Assembly: GCA_036389455.1 (NCBI GenBank)
Contig: DASVPW010000212.1
Span: 1-50,284, forward strand
Direction of reading: 5' to 3'
DNA length: 50,284 nucleotides
Source: JAJKJG01 sp036389455
Lineage (GTDB): Bacteria; Pseudomonadota; Alphaproteobacteria; Rhizobiales; Beijerinckiaceae
A program made the position numbers and the translations under genes. The notes beneath the pieces are model-generated. The model ran no database searches. It had not been told where the DNA came from and was given only the letters and a program-made list of their open reading frames with translations. This document shows, piece after piece, positions 7,955 to 15,767 of this stretch. Each line of letters opens with the position of its first letter. Position 1 is the first letter of the stretch.

Positions 7955-8221
7955 ATGCGCTTCGGCCTGTTCCGCCGCCGCGAGAGCCCGCCGCACGCCG
8001 AGGCCGCGGAGCGGGTGAAGGCCTGGGCCTTCTCGGCCGCGGGGCTCCCGGCCGACGCCGTGCTTGCCGTCAACGAGATCGTCTGCACCGATCCGTCCTG
8101 CCCCGGCGTCGAGACCGTCGTGCTCCTCATGCGCCCCGGCCGGAAGACGCAGGCCCGCAAGGTCCAAAAAGCCCTCGCCGAGGTGACGGAACAAGACATC
8201 CGCGAGGCTCTTTCCTCCTGA
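7955..8221 (+). CDS. Small conserved protein with paired cysteines
   Basis: An 88-residue cytoplasmic protein starting 6 bases after the WD40 stop codon. The key segment is NEIVCTDPSCPGVETVVLLM, with two Cys five residues apart, followed by a basic stretch (RPGRKTQARKVQKAL) and a helical C-terminus. I recognise the segment as recurrent in alphaproteobacterial small proteins but cannot assign a function. The Cys pair could bind a metal or be redox-active. The tight spacing argues for co-translation with the WD40 protein. Confidence 0.75.
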   Translation: MRFGLFRRRESPPHAEAAERVKAWAFSAAGLPADAVLAVNEIVCTDPSCPGVETVVLLMRPGRKTQARKVQKALAEVTEQDIREALSS

Positions 8222-8238
8222 CAGGAGAAGAGGGAGCC

Positions 8239-8754
8239 ATGCCCCGCGTCGCCCGCACGGTGGCGTTCGCCTTCGGGCTCCTCGGCGGGGTCGCGGCCTC
8301 GCAGGGACCGGAGTTCGCGCAGCAGTACCGGCAGCGCCTCGGCGGCGCGGTCGACGAGCTGCGCCGCGTCGTGACGCGCTTCGACGCCGACGCGCAGGCG
8401 ACCGGGCAGGACCGCGCCGGCGCGATCGAGCGGCTGCGCCAGAACCCCGACCGGCTGACGAGCCTCCAGGGCGACGCCATGCGGGGAAATGTCGAGCGCC
8501 TCTCCCGCCTCGAAGGCCAGCGCGTGGCCTTCGCCGACGCCGGCCCGTTCGCGCGCCTCGCGCTCCTCGTGCGCGAGGGCGACGTGGACCTCGCCCGCGC
8601 CGCCTGGCGCGACTTCGAGCCCGCCGTGCCGACGACCCAGGAGGGCTTCGTGACGGCCGTGCTGGGCTTCTTCTTCGCCTACGCCCTCTCGCGCCTCATC
8701 GGCGTCCCGATGCGGCGCGTGGCCGTGCGCCGGCCGCGGGTGCGCGCCGCCTGA
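8239..8754 (+). CDS. DUF2937 family membrane-associated protein
   Basis: A 171-residue protein of the DUF2937 family. The N-terminal FGLLGGVAASQGPEFAQQYRQRLGGAVDEL pattern and the central long helical region are characteristic. One hydrophobic helix closes the protein (AVLGFFFAYALSRLIG). It is probably anchored in the inner membrane, with its helices in the periplasm. The ribosome site AGGAGAAGAGGGAG lies upstream, and the gap to the previous gene is 17 bases, so the three genes from 6942 probably form one transcript. The molecular role of the family is unknown. It converges on the homospermidine synthase gene with 3 bases between the two stops. Confidence 0.82.
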   Translation: MPRVARTVAFAFGLLGGVAASQGPEFAQQYRQRLGGAVDELRRVVTRFDADAQATGQDRAGAIERLRQNPDRLTSLQGDAMRGNVERLSRLEGQRVAFADAGPFARLALLVREGDVDLARAAWRDFEPAVPTTQEGFVTAVLGFFFAYALSRLIGVPMRRVAVRRPRVRAA

Positions 8755-8757
8755 GGC

Positions 8758-10185
8758 TCACCGCACCAGCACGTTGCGGAACTGCCAGGGATCGCTCGTG
8801 TCGATGTCCTCGGGGAAGAAGCCCGGACGGCCTTCGAGGGGCGTCCAGTCGGTGTAGAAGCCGCGCACGGGACCGAGGTAGGGGAGCTGCACCTCGAGGC
8901 AGCGGCGGAAGTCGACCTCGTCCGCCTCGACGATGCCGGCCTTGGGGTTCTCCAGCGCCCAGACCATGCCGGCGAGCACCGCCGAGGTCACCTGCAGGCC
9001 GGTGGCGTTCTGGTAGGGGGCGATGCGGCGCGTCTCCTCGATCGAGAGCTGCGAGCCGTACCAGTAGGCGTTCTTCCCGTGCCCGTAGAGCAGCACGCCG
9101 AGCTCGTCGATGCCGTCGACGATCTCGTCCTCGGTCAGGATGTGGTGGCGCTCCTGCACCTGCCCCCCCTGGCCGAACATCTCGTGGAGCGACAGCACCG
9201 CCTCGTTGCAAGGGTGGTAGGCGTAGTGGCAGGTCGGGCGGAACACGACCCGCCCGTTCTCGCGCACCGTGAAGTAGTCCGGGATCGAGATCGACTCGTT
9301 GTGGGTGACGAGGAAGCCGTACTGCGGCCCGGGCGTCGGGCACCAGGTCCGCACGCGGGTGTTGGCGCCGGGCTGCTCGAGATAAATCGCGAGGCTGTCG
9401 GCGCCCTGGCGGCCGGCATTGTGCGGCATCCAGCGCTCGTGCGTGCCCCAGCCGAGCTCCGCCGGCTGCATGCCCTCCGAGACGAAGCCCTCGACCGACC
9501 AGGTGTTGACGAAGACCCGCATCGGCTTCTCGGAGGTGGCGCGCTGGGTGTCGCGCTCGGCGATGTGGATGCCCTTCACGCCGACCTTCTGCATGAGGCG
9601 GGCCCAGTCCTCTTGCCCCTGCGGCTCGTCGTGCTTGACCGAAAGGTCGCGGGCGAGGTCGAGGAGAGCCTGCTTGACGAACCATGACACCATGCCGGGG
9701 TTCGCGCCGCAGCACGACACCGCGGTCGGGCCGCCCGGCTTGCGCTTCCTCGCCGCGAGCGTCTCCTCGCGAAGCACGTAGTTGGTGCGCGCGCCCGGCC
9801 CCTTCGAGGGGTCGAAGTAGAAGCCGGCCCAGGGCTCGTTGACGGTGTCGATGTAGAGGGCGCCGTGCTCGCGGGCGAGCTCCATGATGTCGACCGAGGA
9901 GGTGTCGACCGAGAGGTTGACGCAGAATCCCTGCCCTCCGCCCTCGGCGAGGAGGGGCGTGAGGATGTCGCGGTAGTTCTCCCGCGTGAGCGCCGCCTTG
10001 ACGAAGCGGATGCCGCGCTCGTCGAGGAGGCGGCGGTCGGCGTCCGACGGGTCGATGACCGTGAAGCGGCTCTTGTCGTAGGCGAAATGCCGCTCGATCA
10101 GGGGAAGCGTGCCCTTCCCGATCGAGCCGAAGCCGATCATCACGATCGGGCCGCCGATGCGGCCGTGCACGGGCCAGGTTGCCAT
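8758..10185 (-). CDS. hss: Homospermidine synthase
   Basis: Makes sym-homospermidine, from two putrescines or from putrescine and spermidine, in an NAD-dependent reaction in the cytoplasm. This is the common long-chain polyamine of rhizobia. The 475-residue length matches the bacterial enzyme. A Rossmann motif GFGSIG stands at residues 18-23 after the family's typical N-terminus, and conserved internal segments include NLSVDTSSVDIMELARE, SCCGANPGMVSWFVKQAL and WCPTPGPQYGFLVTHNESISIPDYF (split here at the family blocks). The start ATG at 10185 has an AAGGAG site. No other polyamine gene is adjacent. The downstream neighbour converges with a 3-base gap. Confidence 0.95.
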   Translation of the reverse strand: MATWPVHGRIGGPIVMIGFGSIGKGTLPLIERHFAYDKSRFTVIDPSDADRRLLDERGIRFVKAALTRENYRDILTPLLAEGGGQGFCVNLSVDTSSVDIMELAREHGALYIDTVNEPWAGFYFDPSKGPGARTNYVLREETLAARKRKPGGPTAVSCCGANPGMVSWFVKQALLDLARDLSVKHDEPQGQEDWARLMQKVGVKGIHIAERDTQRATSEKPMRVFVNTWSVEGFVSEGMQPAELGWGTHERWMPHNAGRQGADSLAIYLEQPGANTRVRTWCPTPGPQYGFLVTHNESISIPDYFTVRENGRVVFRPTCHYAYHPCNEAVLSLHEMFGQGGQVQERHHILTEDEIVDGIDELGVLLYGHGKNAYWYGSQLSIEETRRIAPYQNATGLQVTSAVLAGMVWALENPKAGIVEADEVDFRRCLEVQLPYLGPVRGFYTDWTPLEGRPGFFPEDIDTSDPWQFRNVLVR

Positions 10186-10288
10186 CCCGGGTCTCTCCTT
10201 GTCCGGTCCGATGGAAGCGGCCGGCGACGCACGTAAACCTGCGGGGGTTGAATAGAGCCCGGGGCCGGAGGTCAACCGGGCCTGACGC

Positions 10289-10951
10289 CTACCCCTCGGC
10301 GGCTTCTCCGCGCTCGGCGAGCAGCATGGCGATCGAGGCCCGCAGCTCCGGGATGCCGAGGCCCTCGCGGCTCGAGGTCGGCTGGACCTGCGGGAACGCC
10401 GCCGGGCGCCGCGCGATCGCCGCCGCGGTCTCGGCGACGCGGCGGTCGAGCTCGGCGCCCTTCAGCTCGTCCGCCTTGGTGAGCACGACCTGGTAGGACA
10501 CGGCGGCCTTGTCGAGGGTGTCGAGCACGCCGGCGTCGACGGGCTTCAAGCCATGGCGGGCGTCGACCAGCACGTAGACACGGGCGAGGTTCGCCCGGCC
10601 CCGAAGGTACGCGTGGATCAGCTCGGTCCAGGCCGCGACCTTCTCTTTCCCGGCGGCGGCATAGCCGTAGCCCGGCATGTCGACGAGGGTCAGCCGGCCG
10701 GCCAGATCGAAGAAATTGAGCTGCTGCGTGCGCCCCGGCGTGTGCGAGGTCCGGGCGAGCGTCCTGCGGCCCGTGAGCGCGTTGACGAGGCTCGACTTGC
10801 CGACGTTCGAGCGCCCCGCGAAGGCGATCTCGAGCCCCTTCATCGGCGGCAGGTTGGAGGCAGCGCTCGCCGCCCAGACGAAATCGGCTTCGCCGGCGAA
10901 GAGCTTGCGGCCGGGCTCGAGGTAGGGTTCGAGGTCGGGGGACGTCGTCAT
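10289..10951 (-). CDS. engB: Ribosome biogenesis GTP-binding protein EngB/YihA
   Basis: An essential-type GTPase needed for late steps of large-subunit ribosome assembly. The protein has 220 residues. G motifs: G1 GRSNVGKS at 46-53, G2 Thr in the TSHTPGRTQ segment, G3 DMPG at 91-94, G4 TKAD at 158-161 and G5 TSS at 192-194. I chose the ATG at 10951 because it gives the family's usual short N-terminus; the longer in-frame extension is Pro/Arg/Gly-rich filler. In many Hyphomicrobiales engB directly follows yidC and precedes argB. Here it lies on the same strand as yidC but about 4.8 kb away. Confidence 0.95.
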   Translation of the reverse strand: MTTSPDLEPYLEPGRKLFAGEADFVWAASAASNLPPMKGLEIAFAGRSNVGKSSLVNALTGRRTLARTSHTPGRTQQLNFFDLAGRLTLVDMPGYGYAAAGKEKVAAWTELIHAYLRGRANLARVYVLVDARHGLKPVDAGVLDTLDKAAVSYQVVLTKADELKGAELDRRVAETAAAIARRPAAFPQVQPTSSREGLGIPELRASIAMLLAERGEAAEG

Positions 10952-11260
10952 GGCCGAGCTATCGGGCGAAAGCGCGCCGCTTGGCAAGCCGGCGGGCGGG
11001 CGCGCTCCCGCGGGTCTCCGGTCCGGGGGATCATGCGTAGAGGCGCAAGCGCCGCGTCCTCCGCCCGGCCGCGCCCCGCCGGCCCGGGACAAAGGTTCCG
11101 GAGGGGCGAGCCGAGTCATTCTACTGTTTACTTGAGTTAAGAAGGATGCCGGGAAGCAGACGGGAAGCAGTCCTGCATCAAAGTCCTCGCCGGGTATGTC
11201 CCATGATCTTGATTTCTTCGCAAGCTAGGCTAGGCTTCCCTTTCGACAAGGGGAAGCGCC
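10952..11260. other. Intergenic region between divergent engB and the membrane-protein gene
   Basis: No convincing gene. The half nearer engB is GC-rich; around 11115-11160 there is an AT-rich patch (CTACTGTTTACTTGAGTTAAG). A possible promoter for the rightward gene is TTGATT near 11210 with TAGGCT about 15 bases on, but the match is weak. Confidence 0.45.
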
Positions 11261-12514
11261 ATGCCGAGCGGAACAGGCCTGAGCAACGAGTCGCAAGCGG
11301 GCGCCGGCCCGGAGGGCGTGCCTCCCGTGGAGGGGGTGACGAACGGCGCCGCCGCGCAGGACGCGGCCGCTCCGGTTGCCGGCGGCCTCTCGCGGGAAGG
11401 CGAGGCCGCCGACGCCGCGGACCATGCCAGGAGGACGCAGGAAATCATCCTCGACAAGCTGAAGAAGCAAGCGGACGCCGGCGACGGCAAGACACCTGCG
11501 GATCGTGCATCGTCCGGAATGGGCGCTTCCGGCGCGCAGGAGGGCGCCGCCCCGGTGGCTGCCAAGACCGGGGATACCGTCAAGATCGAAGTCATCACGT
11601 CGGAAGCCGGGAAGCCCGGCGATGCGACCGCCAAGGGGCAGTCAGCGCCTGGCGCCGGGCAGCCCCCGCTCGAGGCGCCCGCACCCCCCGCCTATCGCCT
11701 GCTCTTCGAGAAGCAGATCAGCGACATGGTGGGCGGGCAAGGGCCCAGGGAGGCAGCGGCCGGGCTTGCGCGGCTCATCGTCATCGCGCGCAAGCTCTCC
11801 GACGCCGAGTACCCCGATTCCCATTACCAGCAGGCCTATCTCGCCGCGCAGATGCTCCACAGGGCCGACCAGGCCGCAGCCGCCACGATGGTGATCGACA
11901 ACCTGGAGTACGAGACCTCCAAGACCTCGCCGATCTTCACCGTGCTGCGCGGGCTCCTCTATTCCGTGCTCGGCTTCGTCGTGCTGGTCGGGCTGTTCGT
12001 GGTGGGCGACACCGTGCTGCTCTCCTGGGGAAAGAATTCGGACGCGGTCAGGCTGGCCTTCGGCGAGGTGGCTTACTTCCTCATCAAGAGCCCGATCTTC
12101 CTCGCCATCACGTTCGGCCTTCTCGGCGGGGTCGTCAGCATCCTCCTGCGGATCAGCGATTTCGAATCGGCCCGGCGCCGGTCGCGGCAGTTCCTGCTGA
12201 TGTCGGGGGCGATCCTGCCGGCGGTCGGCGCGGTCTTCGCTGCGGTCGCCTGCGCGATCTTCGCCTCGAAGCTCGTGAACTTCACGTTCGCGGGCGGAAC
12301 GGAGACCACGGAGAAGCTCCTCGAGAACCAGTATTTCTTCATCGTGATCGGCTTCCTCGCCGGGTTCAGCGAGCGCTTCATGCGCGGCCTCCTGGGCAGC
12401 GTCGAGGACAACATCGTCGCCTCGAAGACCGAGAGACAGGTGGAAAGCCGTCCCGACGGCTCGAAGACGGAAGCCACCATCAAGACCAACATCGCCGTCA
12501 AGCCCCAGGAATGA
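11261..12514 (+). CDS. Unrecognised multi-helix membrane protein
   Basis: A 417-residue protein I do not recognise by name. Residues 1-145 are low-complexity (Ala/Gly/Pro/Glu) and probably disordered. Residues 146-220 are a soluble helical segment, and four hydrophobic helices follow near 231-255, 275-296, 312-336 and 358-368. The last runs into a GFSERFMRGLL motif at 368-378. A GFSE-RF motif of this kind recurs at the end of small bacterial predicted membrane domains, often in defence or surface loci, but its function is not known to me. The tail is polar (391-417). The start ATG at 11261 has an AAGGGGAAG site. It stands alone between engB and a group of small stress-type genes. Confidence 0.8.
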   Translation: MPSGTGLSNESQAGAGPEGVPPVEGVTNGAAAQDAAAPVAGGLSREGEAADAADHARRTQEIILDKLKKQADAGDGKTPADRASSGMGASGAQEGAAPVAAKTGDTVKIEVITSEAGKPGDATAKGQSAPGAGQPPLEAPAPPAYRLLFEKQISDMVGGQGPREAAAGLARLIVIARKLSDAEYPDSHYQQAYLAAQMLHRADQAAAATMVIDNLEYETSKTSPIFTVLRGLLYSVLGFVVLVGLFVVGDTVLLSWGKNSDAVRLAFGEVAYFLIKSPIFLAITFGLLGGVVSILLRISDFESARRRSRQFLLMSGAILPAVGAVFAAVACAIFASKLVNFTFAGGTETTEKLLENQYFFIVIGFLAGFSERFMRGLLGSVEDNIVASKTERQVESRPDGSKTEATIKTNIAVKPQE

Positions 12515-12852
12515 CGGCGGCGTCGTGACGGCGGGGCCGTGACGGCGGAGCCGTGACGACGCGGTCGTGATGGGAGCGCGCGGCGCAGCCTGACGGCGCG
12601 GCGTGCGGCCCCGCCCGGACCGGCCTCGCCGCTCGAATGCCCGCGTCGCGGCTAGAAGTCGCTGGCGAGGAGGCCGCAGGAGCCGCTGCGGCGGCGCTCG
12701 TGGACCCGCGCCGCAACGGCGCGGAACCCGGCTTTGAGCCCTACATCGGGAAGGCGGCGTAGACCGCGCCGACGGTCACGCAGCTCGGCACGGCGGGCGA
12801 AATGCCATCCGGCTCAGGCCGGTCCACATGCCGGCGCTCGAAGGCGCGGGGG
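12515..12852. other. Intergenic region between convergent genes
   Basis: No supported gene. The first part is a run of near-repeated GACGGCG-GCGTGACGGCG units just after the upstream stop codon (about 12512-12560). On the minus strand, 12653-12750 can be read as a short C-terminal-looking peptide ending in LLASDF, but no start or full domain is present. I treat it as possible remnant DNA only. Confidence 0.4.
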
Positions 12853-13332
12853 TCATGCCGGCATCGCCAGGTCCTCGTCGACCCATCCCGGGGGCAGCGA
12901 GGCGAGGTTGGCGTCGTTGCGGGCGAGGAGCGCCTGGAGCGCCGCCAGCGCGGCTTCGTCGGCCGCTGCCGCGGCGAGCTCGAACACCGCGATGGCGTAG
13001 GCTTCGGCGTCGTCGGCCCGGCTGTTGAGCTGGAGGAACCGGCGCTCCTTCTTCCAGACGTCGCGACGGGCATCGAAGCCGGCCTTCTTGCCGTCGAGCC
13101 AGGCCTTCACGCGTGCGTTCGCCGCCTCGACGCCGATCCGGCTGTCGTAGATGCGCTGCTCGATGCGGTCGAGCTGCCCTTCCACCGCCCCTTGCGATTT
13201 CTCGGACAGCGCCATGGCGTTGCCCTTGAGCGCCTCGAGCCGGCGGTCGATGCCGTGCAGCTTGATCCGCAGCTGGTCGCAGATCCGATCGAGCCTGCCG
13301 GTCATCTCCTCCAACCCCATCTTCCGCGCCAT
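12853..13332 (-). CDS. Helical hypothetical protein
   Basis: A 159-residue soluble protein, almost entirely helical. The first half is amphipathic and heptad-like (MTGRLDRICDQLRIKL, then RIEQRIYDSRIGVEAANARVKAWL), suggesting a coiled coil; the second half is Ala-rich. No domain is recognised. The ATG at 13332 has GGTGGAGG immediately upstream; a later ATG at 13320 is also possible. Its first 31 bases overlap the end of the YeaQ/YmgE-family gene, so the two are probably translationally coupled and share a stress-type transcript. Confidence 0.65.
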   Translation of the reverse strand: MARKMGLEEMTGRLDRICDQLRIKLHGIDRRLEALKGNAMALSEKSQGAVEGQLDRIEQRIYDSRIGVEAANARVKAWLDGKKAGFDARRDVWKKERRFLQLNSRADDAEAYAIAVFELAAAAADEAALAALQALLARNDANLASLPPGWVDEDLAMPA

Positions 13333-13595
13333 CCGCCTCCACCGCGGACGGCCCCGACGATCAGCAGCAGGATCAGCGCGCCGATGGTGGCGTTGACGAT
13401 CGCCGCGACGAGGCCCGAGCCGAGATGGATGCCGAGCCGGGGAAGCACCCAGCTGCCGATGAAGGCGCCGCCGATCCCGATGACGATGTCGCCGACGACC
13501 CCGAACCCGGTCCCTTGCACGATCTGGCCGGCGAGCCATCCGGCGATGAGACCGACCACCAGGATGACCAGGAGGCTTTCACCCGACATGTGCAT
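13302..13595 (-). CDS. GlsB/YeaQ/YmgE family stress-response membrane protein
   Basis: A 97-residue small inner-membrane protein of the YeaQ/YmgE (transglycosylase-associated) family. Three hydrophobic helices carry the family's Gly pattern: LIAGWLAGQIVQGTGFGVVGDIVIG, then GAFIGSWVLPRLG and the closing AAIVNATIGALILLLIVG segment. Family members are typically 80-85 residues; this one has an extra Gly/Trp/Arg tail (GGGGWRGRWGWRR) that overlaps the next gene. Start ATG at 13595 with GAGGAG upstream. Such proteins are commonly induced by general stress, but their biochemical role is unclear. Confidence 0.88.
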   Translation of the reverse strand: MHMSGESLLVILVVGLIAGWLAGQIVQGTGFGVVGDIVIGIGGAFIGSWVLPRLGIHLGSGLVAAIVNATIGALILLLIVGAVRGGGGWRGRWGWRR

Positions 13596-13625
13596 CTTCG
13601 TATCTCCTCGGTTCGTGCCGGCGGC

Positions 13626-13919
13626 TCATGCCGGCCACGGGCTGCCGCACGGGATCGGCTCGTCGGCTGCAAGCGCCTCGGCACGGGCGGCCTGGTAAAC
13701 AGCGGCGTGGGCCGCCTCTTCGACCGGCCGCGCCGGGCTGAGCTGGCTTTCGGCGAGCACGCAGAGCGCGAGAGCCTCGGGGCCGCTGAGCCGGTAGTGC
13801 GGCTCGCCGGCGCCGGCGAGCCGGTCGACCACCATGAGCGGGATGCGCCGCTCCCCGTTCGGGAAGCGCTTCTCGATGTGGACGACCTCCTCGCCGATCT
13901 CGAAACGGTGGCCGGTCAT
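13626..13919 (-). CDS. Small hypothetical protein with HRF-IG N-terminus
   Basis: A 97-residue cytoplasmic protein. The N-terminal half (HRFEIGEEVVHIEKRFPNG, then MVVDRLAG and HYRLSG) looks like a small beta-barrel domain. It resembles the divergent neighbour at 14153, which has HRFRIGQLVRL, an internal turn, and HYRIKG. The C-terminal half is helical and Ala-rich and has no match I know. The ATG at 13919 has CAGGAGATC upstream. The gene is divergent from its look-alike across a 233-base AT-rich gap. Confidence 0.72.
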   Translation of the reverse strand: MTGHRFEIGEEVVHIEKRFPNGERRIPLMVVDRLAGAGEPHYRLSGPEALALCVLAESQLSPARPVEEAAHAAVYQAARAEALAADEPIPCGSPWPA

Positions 13920-14098
13920 GGGCTGATCTCCTGGCTGACGGCGAAACGCCTCGCGGCGCGATCTCATTATGCTTCCGGCAGTTTCGGCGCGAATGGGTGT
14001 CGAAAAAGCCGTGCTTCCGAAAGTCGAATGTCGAATTACTCCCTATACCACTCATGTAGGAAAGGATAGATTTATTTTGGAATATTAAGATATTCTCT

Positions 14099-14126
14099 TT
14101 GCGAAAGCTGGAATTCCTGCTAGCGT
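14099..14126 (+). promoter_or_regulatory. Candidate sigma-70-like promoter
   Basis: TTGCGA (14099-14104), a 16-base spacer and TAGCGT (14121-14126) lie 27 bases before the start codon of the small gene at 14153. They sit in a strongly AT-rich stretch (about 13970-14125) between divergent genes. The assignment rests on consensus likeness alone. Confidence 0.3.
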
Positions 14127-14152
14127 ATGACGCCGAAATCGGAGAGTTATAG

Positions 14153-14341
14153 ATGCATCGCTTCAGGATTGGACAACTCGTGCGCCTCGCGTCGGGCAAT
14201 TTCCCCGACCGCAGCTCGGGCTCCTACAAGATCCTGCGGCTCCTGCCCGAGACCCACGGCGAGTTCCACTACCGGATCAAGGGCATCCACAATCAGACCG
14301 AGCGGGCGGTGCGCGAAAGCGAGATCGAGCCCGCCGGCTAG
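14153..14341 (+). CDS. Small conserved hypothetical protein
   Basis: A 62-residue cytoplasmic protein that appears to be one small beta-rich domain: HRFRIGQLVRLASGNFPDR, then YKILRLLPETHGEFHYRIKG and a charged tail (RAVRESEIEPAG). The pattern of basic and aromatic residues on strands resembles small RNA- or protein-binding barrels, but I cannot name a family. Similar short proteins are widespread in Hyphomicrobiales. The ATG at 14153 has CGGAGAG upstream. It has an AT-rich promoter region of its own and shares its N-terminal pattern with the divergent gene at 13626-13919. Confidence 0.75.
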   Translation: MHRFRIGQLVRLASGNFPDRSSGSYKILRLLPETHGEFHYRIKGIHNQTERAVRESEIEPAG

Positions 14342-14407
14342 GCCCCTGCATTCCCCCGCCCGGCGCCGCCGCGCGGACGAGATTTGCCGAACGAACAGGA
14401 GAGACAG

Positions 14408-14752
14408 ATGCAGACCCCGGAATGGCTCAAGCCCGGACTCTATGGCGCCGCCTGCGGCGCGGTCGCGCTCGCGATCGTCGGCTTCTCCTGGGGAGGCTGG
14501 GTGACGGGCGGCAAGGCCGAGATGATGGCCGAGAGCCGCTCCCGCGCCGACGTGGTCGCGGCGCTCACCGGGATCTGCGCCGACCAGGCGAAGCGCGATC
14601 CGCAGCTTGCCGAGCGCGTCGCCCTCCTCAAGACCACCGCTTCCTACAGCCGCGGCGACCTCATCATGAAGAACGGCTGGGCCACGATGCCCGGCACCGC
14701 CGAGCCCAACCGCCAGGTCGCCAACGCCTGCGCCGACAAGGTCGGCGTGTAG
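14408..14752 (+). CDS. Hypothetical protein with one N-terminal membrane helix
   Basis: A 114-residue protein. A single hydrophobic helix (residues 11-32, LYGAACGAVALAIVGFSWGGWV) is followed by a soluble helical region with two Cys (in TGICADQ and NACADK) that could pair in the periplasm. The sequence around ADVVAALTGICADQ is one I have seen in small alphaproteobacterial proteins of unknown role. The ATG at 14408 is preceded by ACAGGAGAG. It lies 66 bases after the previous small gene and 15 before the next, so co-transcription is likely. Confidence 0.75.
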   Translation: MQTPEWLKPGLYGAACGAVALAIVGFSWGGWVTGGKAEMMAESRSRADVVAALTGICADQAKRDPQLAERVALLKTTASYSRGDLIMKNGWATMPGTAEPNRQVANACADKVGV

Positions 14753-14767
14753 GGCCGGGCGGGTTCG

Positions 14768-15040
14768 ATGACCCTGCGGACGCGGCGCGAGACCGTCGTC
14801 TTCGCGCAGCCCTTCACCGTCGACGGCGTCGACGGTGCGCAGCCCGCCGGCGCCTACACGGTCGAGACCGACGAGGAGGCGATCGAGGGCTTGTCCTTCC
14901 TGGCCTGGCGGCGCGTCGCGACCGTGATCGTCCTGCCTGTGCGGCACGGCGGGCGAGGCTCCTTCCAGTCCGTCCCGGTCGACCCGCGCGTGCTCGAAGC
15001 CGCCAGGATCGGAGCCGCGCCGGTGAGCGGCGGCCGCTGA
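14768..15040 (+). CDS. Small hypothetical protein
   Basis: A 90-residue cytoplasmic protein without a recognised domain. Its first two thirds look beta-rich (TVVFAQPFTVDGV, GAYTVETDEEAIEG, ATVIVLPV), consistent with a small barrel. The central FTVDG...QPAGAYTVETDEE pattern recurs in short alphaproteobacterial proteins. It starts 15 bases after the previous gene, with a weak ribosome site (GGGCCGGGCGG). No functional hint comes from the neighbours, which are also small unknowns. Confidence 0.62.
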   Translation: MTLRTRRETVVFAQPFTVDGVDGAQPAGAYTVETDEEAIEGLSFLAWRRVATVIVLPVRHGGRGSFQSVPVDPRVLEAARIGAAPVSGGR

Positions 15041-15235
15041 GCTTCGGCTCGGGGCGGCGCGGCCATCCGGGCCGCGGCCCGATCCTGTCCTGGTCCAGTA
15101 CCTGTGAGACGGTGAGCGCTCCGTCCGAGACCTCGCCGCCTCAGATGGACTGAGCCGGCAGGTCCTTGACGCGGCCCCTCCCGTCGAAAACCCTCGTCCA
15201 CGCCGCCCGGCGGGCTCGGGCCGGAGGGAGGGGCC

Positions 15236-15562
15236 ATGCCGCCTGGAAATCTCTTCTCCGGCCTTCCGGAGAAGGCCGCCGGCGAAGAGGCCGAGACGCT
15301 TCTCGCCTCGCCCGGCGTCCGGATCGAGCGCATCGTCTCGATGGGCCAAGCGAGTCCGCCGGGGTTCTGGTACCACCAGGAGTGGGACGAGTGGGTCGCG
15401 GTGCTCGCGGGCGCGGCCGGGCTCCTCGTCGAGGGCGAGGACCGGCCGCGCACGCTCAAGGCCGGCGACCACGTCCATCTCCCGGCCCACCGCCGCCACC
15501 GAGTCGAATGGACCGACGCGGCCGAGCCGACGATCTGGCTCGCCGTGCACTTCAGGGGTTGA
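15236..15562 (+). CDS. Small cupin-domain protein
   Basis: A 108-residue single-domain cupin, probably cytoplasmic. The barrel motif PGFWYHQEWDEWVAVLAG supplies the His and the Glu/Asp ligands of motif 1, and motif 2 reads LPAHRRHRVEW. Such proteins bind a divalent metal, and some act on small aldehydes or sugars; no substrate can be suggested here. The ATG at 15236 has a strong GGAGGGAGGGG site. The 195-base gap before it holds no evident gene. Confidence 0.82.
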   Translation: MPPGNLFSGLPEKAAGEEAETLLASPGVRIERIVSMGQASPPGFWYHQEWDEWVAVLAGAAGLLVEGEDRPRTLKAGDHVHLPAHRRHRVEWTDAAEPTIWLAVHFRG

Positions 15563-15585
15563 CGCGCGCGAGGACGCGCTTTGCA

Positions 15586-15767
15586 TTGTCCACATCGTCG
15601 CCGACGCGCATTCACGAAGCAAAAGGCCAAGGAAACGAAGCGCTTAGCCCTGCGCCGACGTTTCAACGCCGCGGAGCGGAGGTGTGTCGGTTGTCCTCAT
15701 CATCGTCGGCGCGTCGTTGCGGAGAAAACCCAGGCGGACGAGACGCTTAGCCCTTCGCCGGGGCTTT
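15586..15767. repeat. Imperfect tandem duplication at the 3' end of yidC
   Basis: Two copies, 15586-15663 and 15691-15767, start with TTGTCC-CATC and run in register to CGCTTAGCCCT-CGCCG. They are 103-105 bases apart, with a 2-base indel and roughly 70% identity by eye. In the second copy the TTA is the yidC stop codon (minus strand). The first copy therefore duplicates about 55 bases downstream of yidC plus the last codons of the gene. Confidence 0.7.

Noticed and set aside
12653..12760. A short minus-strand coding remnant ending in LLASDF
   Set aside because: It could be read as a protein C-terminus, but it is too short, lacks a start and matches no family I know.
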